A stretch of 6,393 bases of DNA from an uncultured cyanobacterium (lineage in GTDB: Bacteria > Cyanobacteriota > Cyanobacteriia > PCC-6307 > Cyanobiaceae). Shown here one piece after another: positions 5,853 to 6,393 of this stretch (the first letter of the stretch is position 1; each line of letters opens with the position of its first letter). The position numbers were made by a program, and so were the translations under genes. Below the pieces are notes generated by a model. That model worked only from the letters and a program-made list of their open reading frames with translations. It was not told the origin of the DNA and searched no databases. The stretch covers positions 1 to 6,393 of the forward strand of contig CAIOXF010000246.1 in assembly GCA_903862155.1 (NCBI GenBank), written 5' to 3'.

Positions 5853-6393
5853 ATGGCAACACCGGCTCTTCCCCGCACCCTGATGCTGCTGGGCAGCGGC
5901 GAGCTGGGGAAGGAGGTGGCAATCGCCGCCCAGCGGCTGGGCTGCCGGGTGATCGCCGTGGATCGCTACCCCGGCGCGCCGGCCATGCAGGTGGCTGATG
6001 CCTGGGACGTGATCCCGATGACCGACGCCACGGCCCTCAAGGCCGTGGTGCGCCAGCACCAGCCGGATCTGCTGATTCCCGAGATCGAGGCGCTGGCGGT
6101 GGACGCGCTGGCGGAGCTGGAGGCCGAGGGCACCACGGTGATTCCCACGGCGCGGGCCACGGCGGTGACCATGAACCGCGACCGCATCCGCGATCTGGCC
6201 GCCCGCAACCTGGGGCTGCGCACGGCGCGCTTCGCCTATGCCGAGAGCGCCGAAGAGCTGGCCGCCGCCGCCGCGCCCCTGGGCTGGCCCGTGGTGGTGA
6301 AGCCGGTGATGAGCTCGTCGGGGAAGGGGCAGAGCGTGGTGCAGGGGCCGGAGGGGATCCAGGCCGCCTGGGAGGCCGCCATGGCCGGGGCCC
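5853..6393 (+). CDS. purT: Formate-dependent phosphoribosylglycinamide formyltransferase, 3'-truncated by window edge
   Basis: ATP-grasp enzyme that makes formyl-GAR from GAR, formate and ATP in purine synthesis, the folate-independent alternative to PurN. The 180 residues visible are about the first half of a roughly 390-residue protein. GSGELGKEVAIAAQRLG (14-30) is the N-terminal substrate-binding loop, and AVDRYPGAPAMQVAD (35-49) and IPEIEAL (75-81, with Glu79 equivalent to the conserved substrate-binding Glu of E. coli PurT) follow. TMNRDRIRDLAARNLGL leads into the ATP-grasp domain, where VVKPVMSSSGKGQS (148-161) contains Lys150 and the SSGKGQ ATP loop. These blocks align nearly residue for residue with E. 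coli PurT as I remember it and separate it from PurK. ATG at 5853 matches the family N-terminus; no strong Shine-Dalgarno. The frame is open to the window end. Confidence 0.96.
   Translation, partial: MATPALPRTLMLLGSGELGKEVAIAAQRLGCRVIAVDRYPGAPAMQVADAWDVIPMTDATALKAVVRQHQPDLLIPEIEALAVDALAELEAEGTTVIPTARATAVTMNRDRIRDLAARNLGLRTARFAYAESAEELAAAAAPLGWPVVVKPVMSSSGKGQSVVQGPEGIQAAWEAAMAGA

Noticed and set aside
5784..6059. Upstream extension of the 67-residue minus-strand protein
   Set aside because: It runs antisense through the conserved N-terminal domain of purT; the added sequence is His/Gly-rich with no pattern.

Overview
The window is an ordinary, GC-rich piece of a cyanobacterial chromosome, most likely from the Synechococcus/Cyanobium (picocyanobacterial) lineage. 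The reasons are the Tic20/Ycf60-type membrane protein, a DUF3134-type acidic protein (a family I know only from cyanobacteria), a PurT-type formyltransferase, and a set of short lineage-type conserved proteins packed between housekeeping genes. The octamer GCGATCGC (HIP1), abundant in many other cyanobacteria, was not seen by eye. I found no mobile element, CRISPR array, tRNA or rRNA.

Layout, left to right. The 3' part of aroE (shikimate dehydrogenase; its start lies outside the window) is followed 31 bp later on the + strand by a Tic20-family four-helix membrane protein. After a 103-bp gap holding a strong leader hairpin comes rpsF (ribosomal protein bS6). The rpsF 3' region holds two hairpins, the second a convincing intrinsic terminator (1898-1932). 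A coiled-coil protein of unknown function overlaps that terminator in its longest reading and converges on argG.

The minus-strand block 3779-2338 is a 72-residue two-helix membrane protein followed by argG (argininosuccinate synthase) with a clear Shine-Dalgarno. A 61-bp divergent intergenic region, containing a near-perfect 20-bp palindrome, separates it from the plus-strand block: DUF3134-type protein, mraY (lipid I synthesis) and an 82-residue conserved-looking small protein. A 67-residue minus-strand membrane protein follows, divergent from purT, which runs off the right edge.

Functionally this is core metabolism: aromatic amino acids (aroE), arginine (argG), purines (purT), peptidoglycan (mraY) and translation (rpsF). 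Clustering of unrelated pathways is typical of compact picocyanobacterial genomes, so neighbours here do not imply a shared pathway. I do not see a new multi-gene system. The points worth a second look are RNA/DNA structures in the short intergenic regions, two start-site problems (coiled-coil gene and mraY) and four small proteins without known function.
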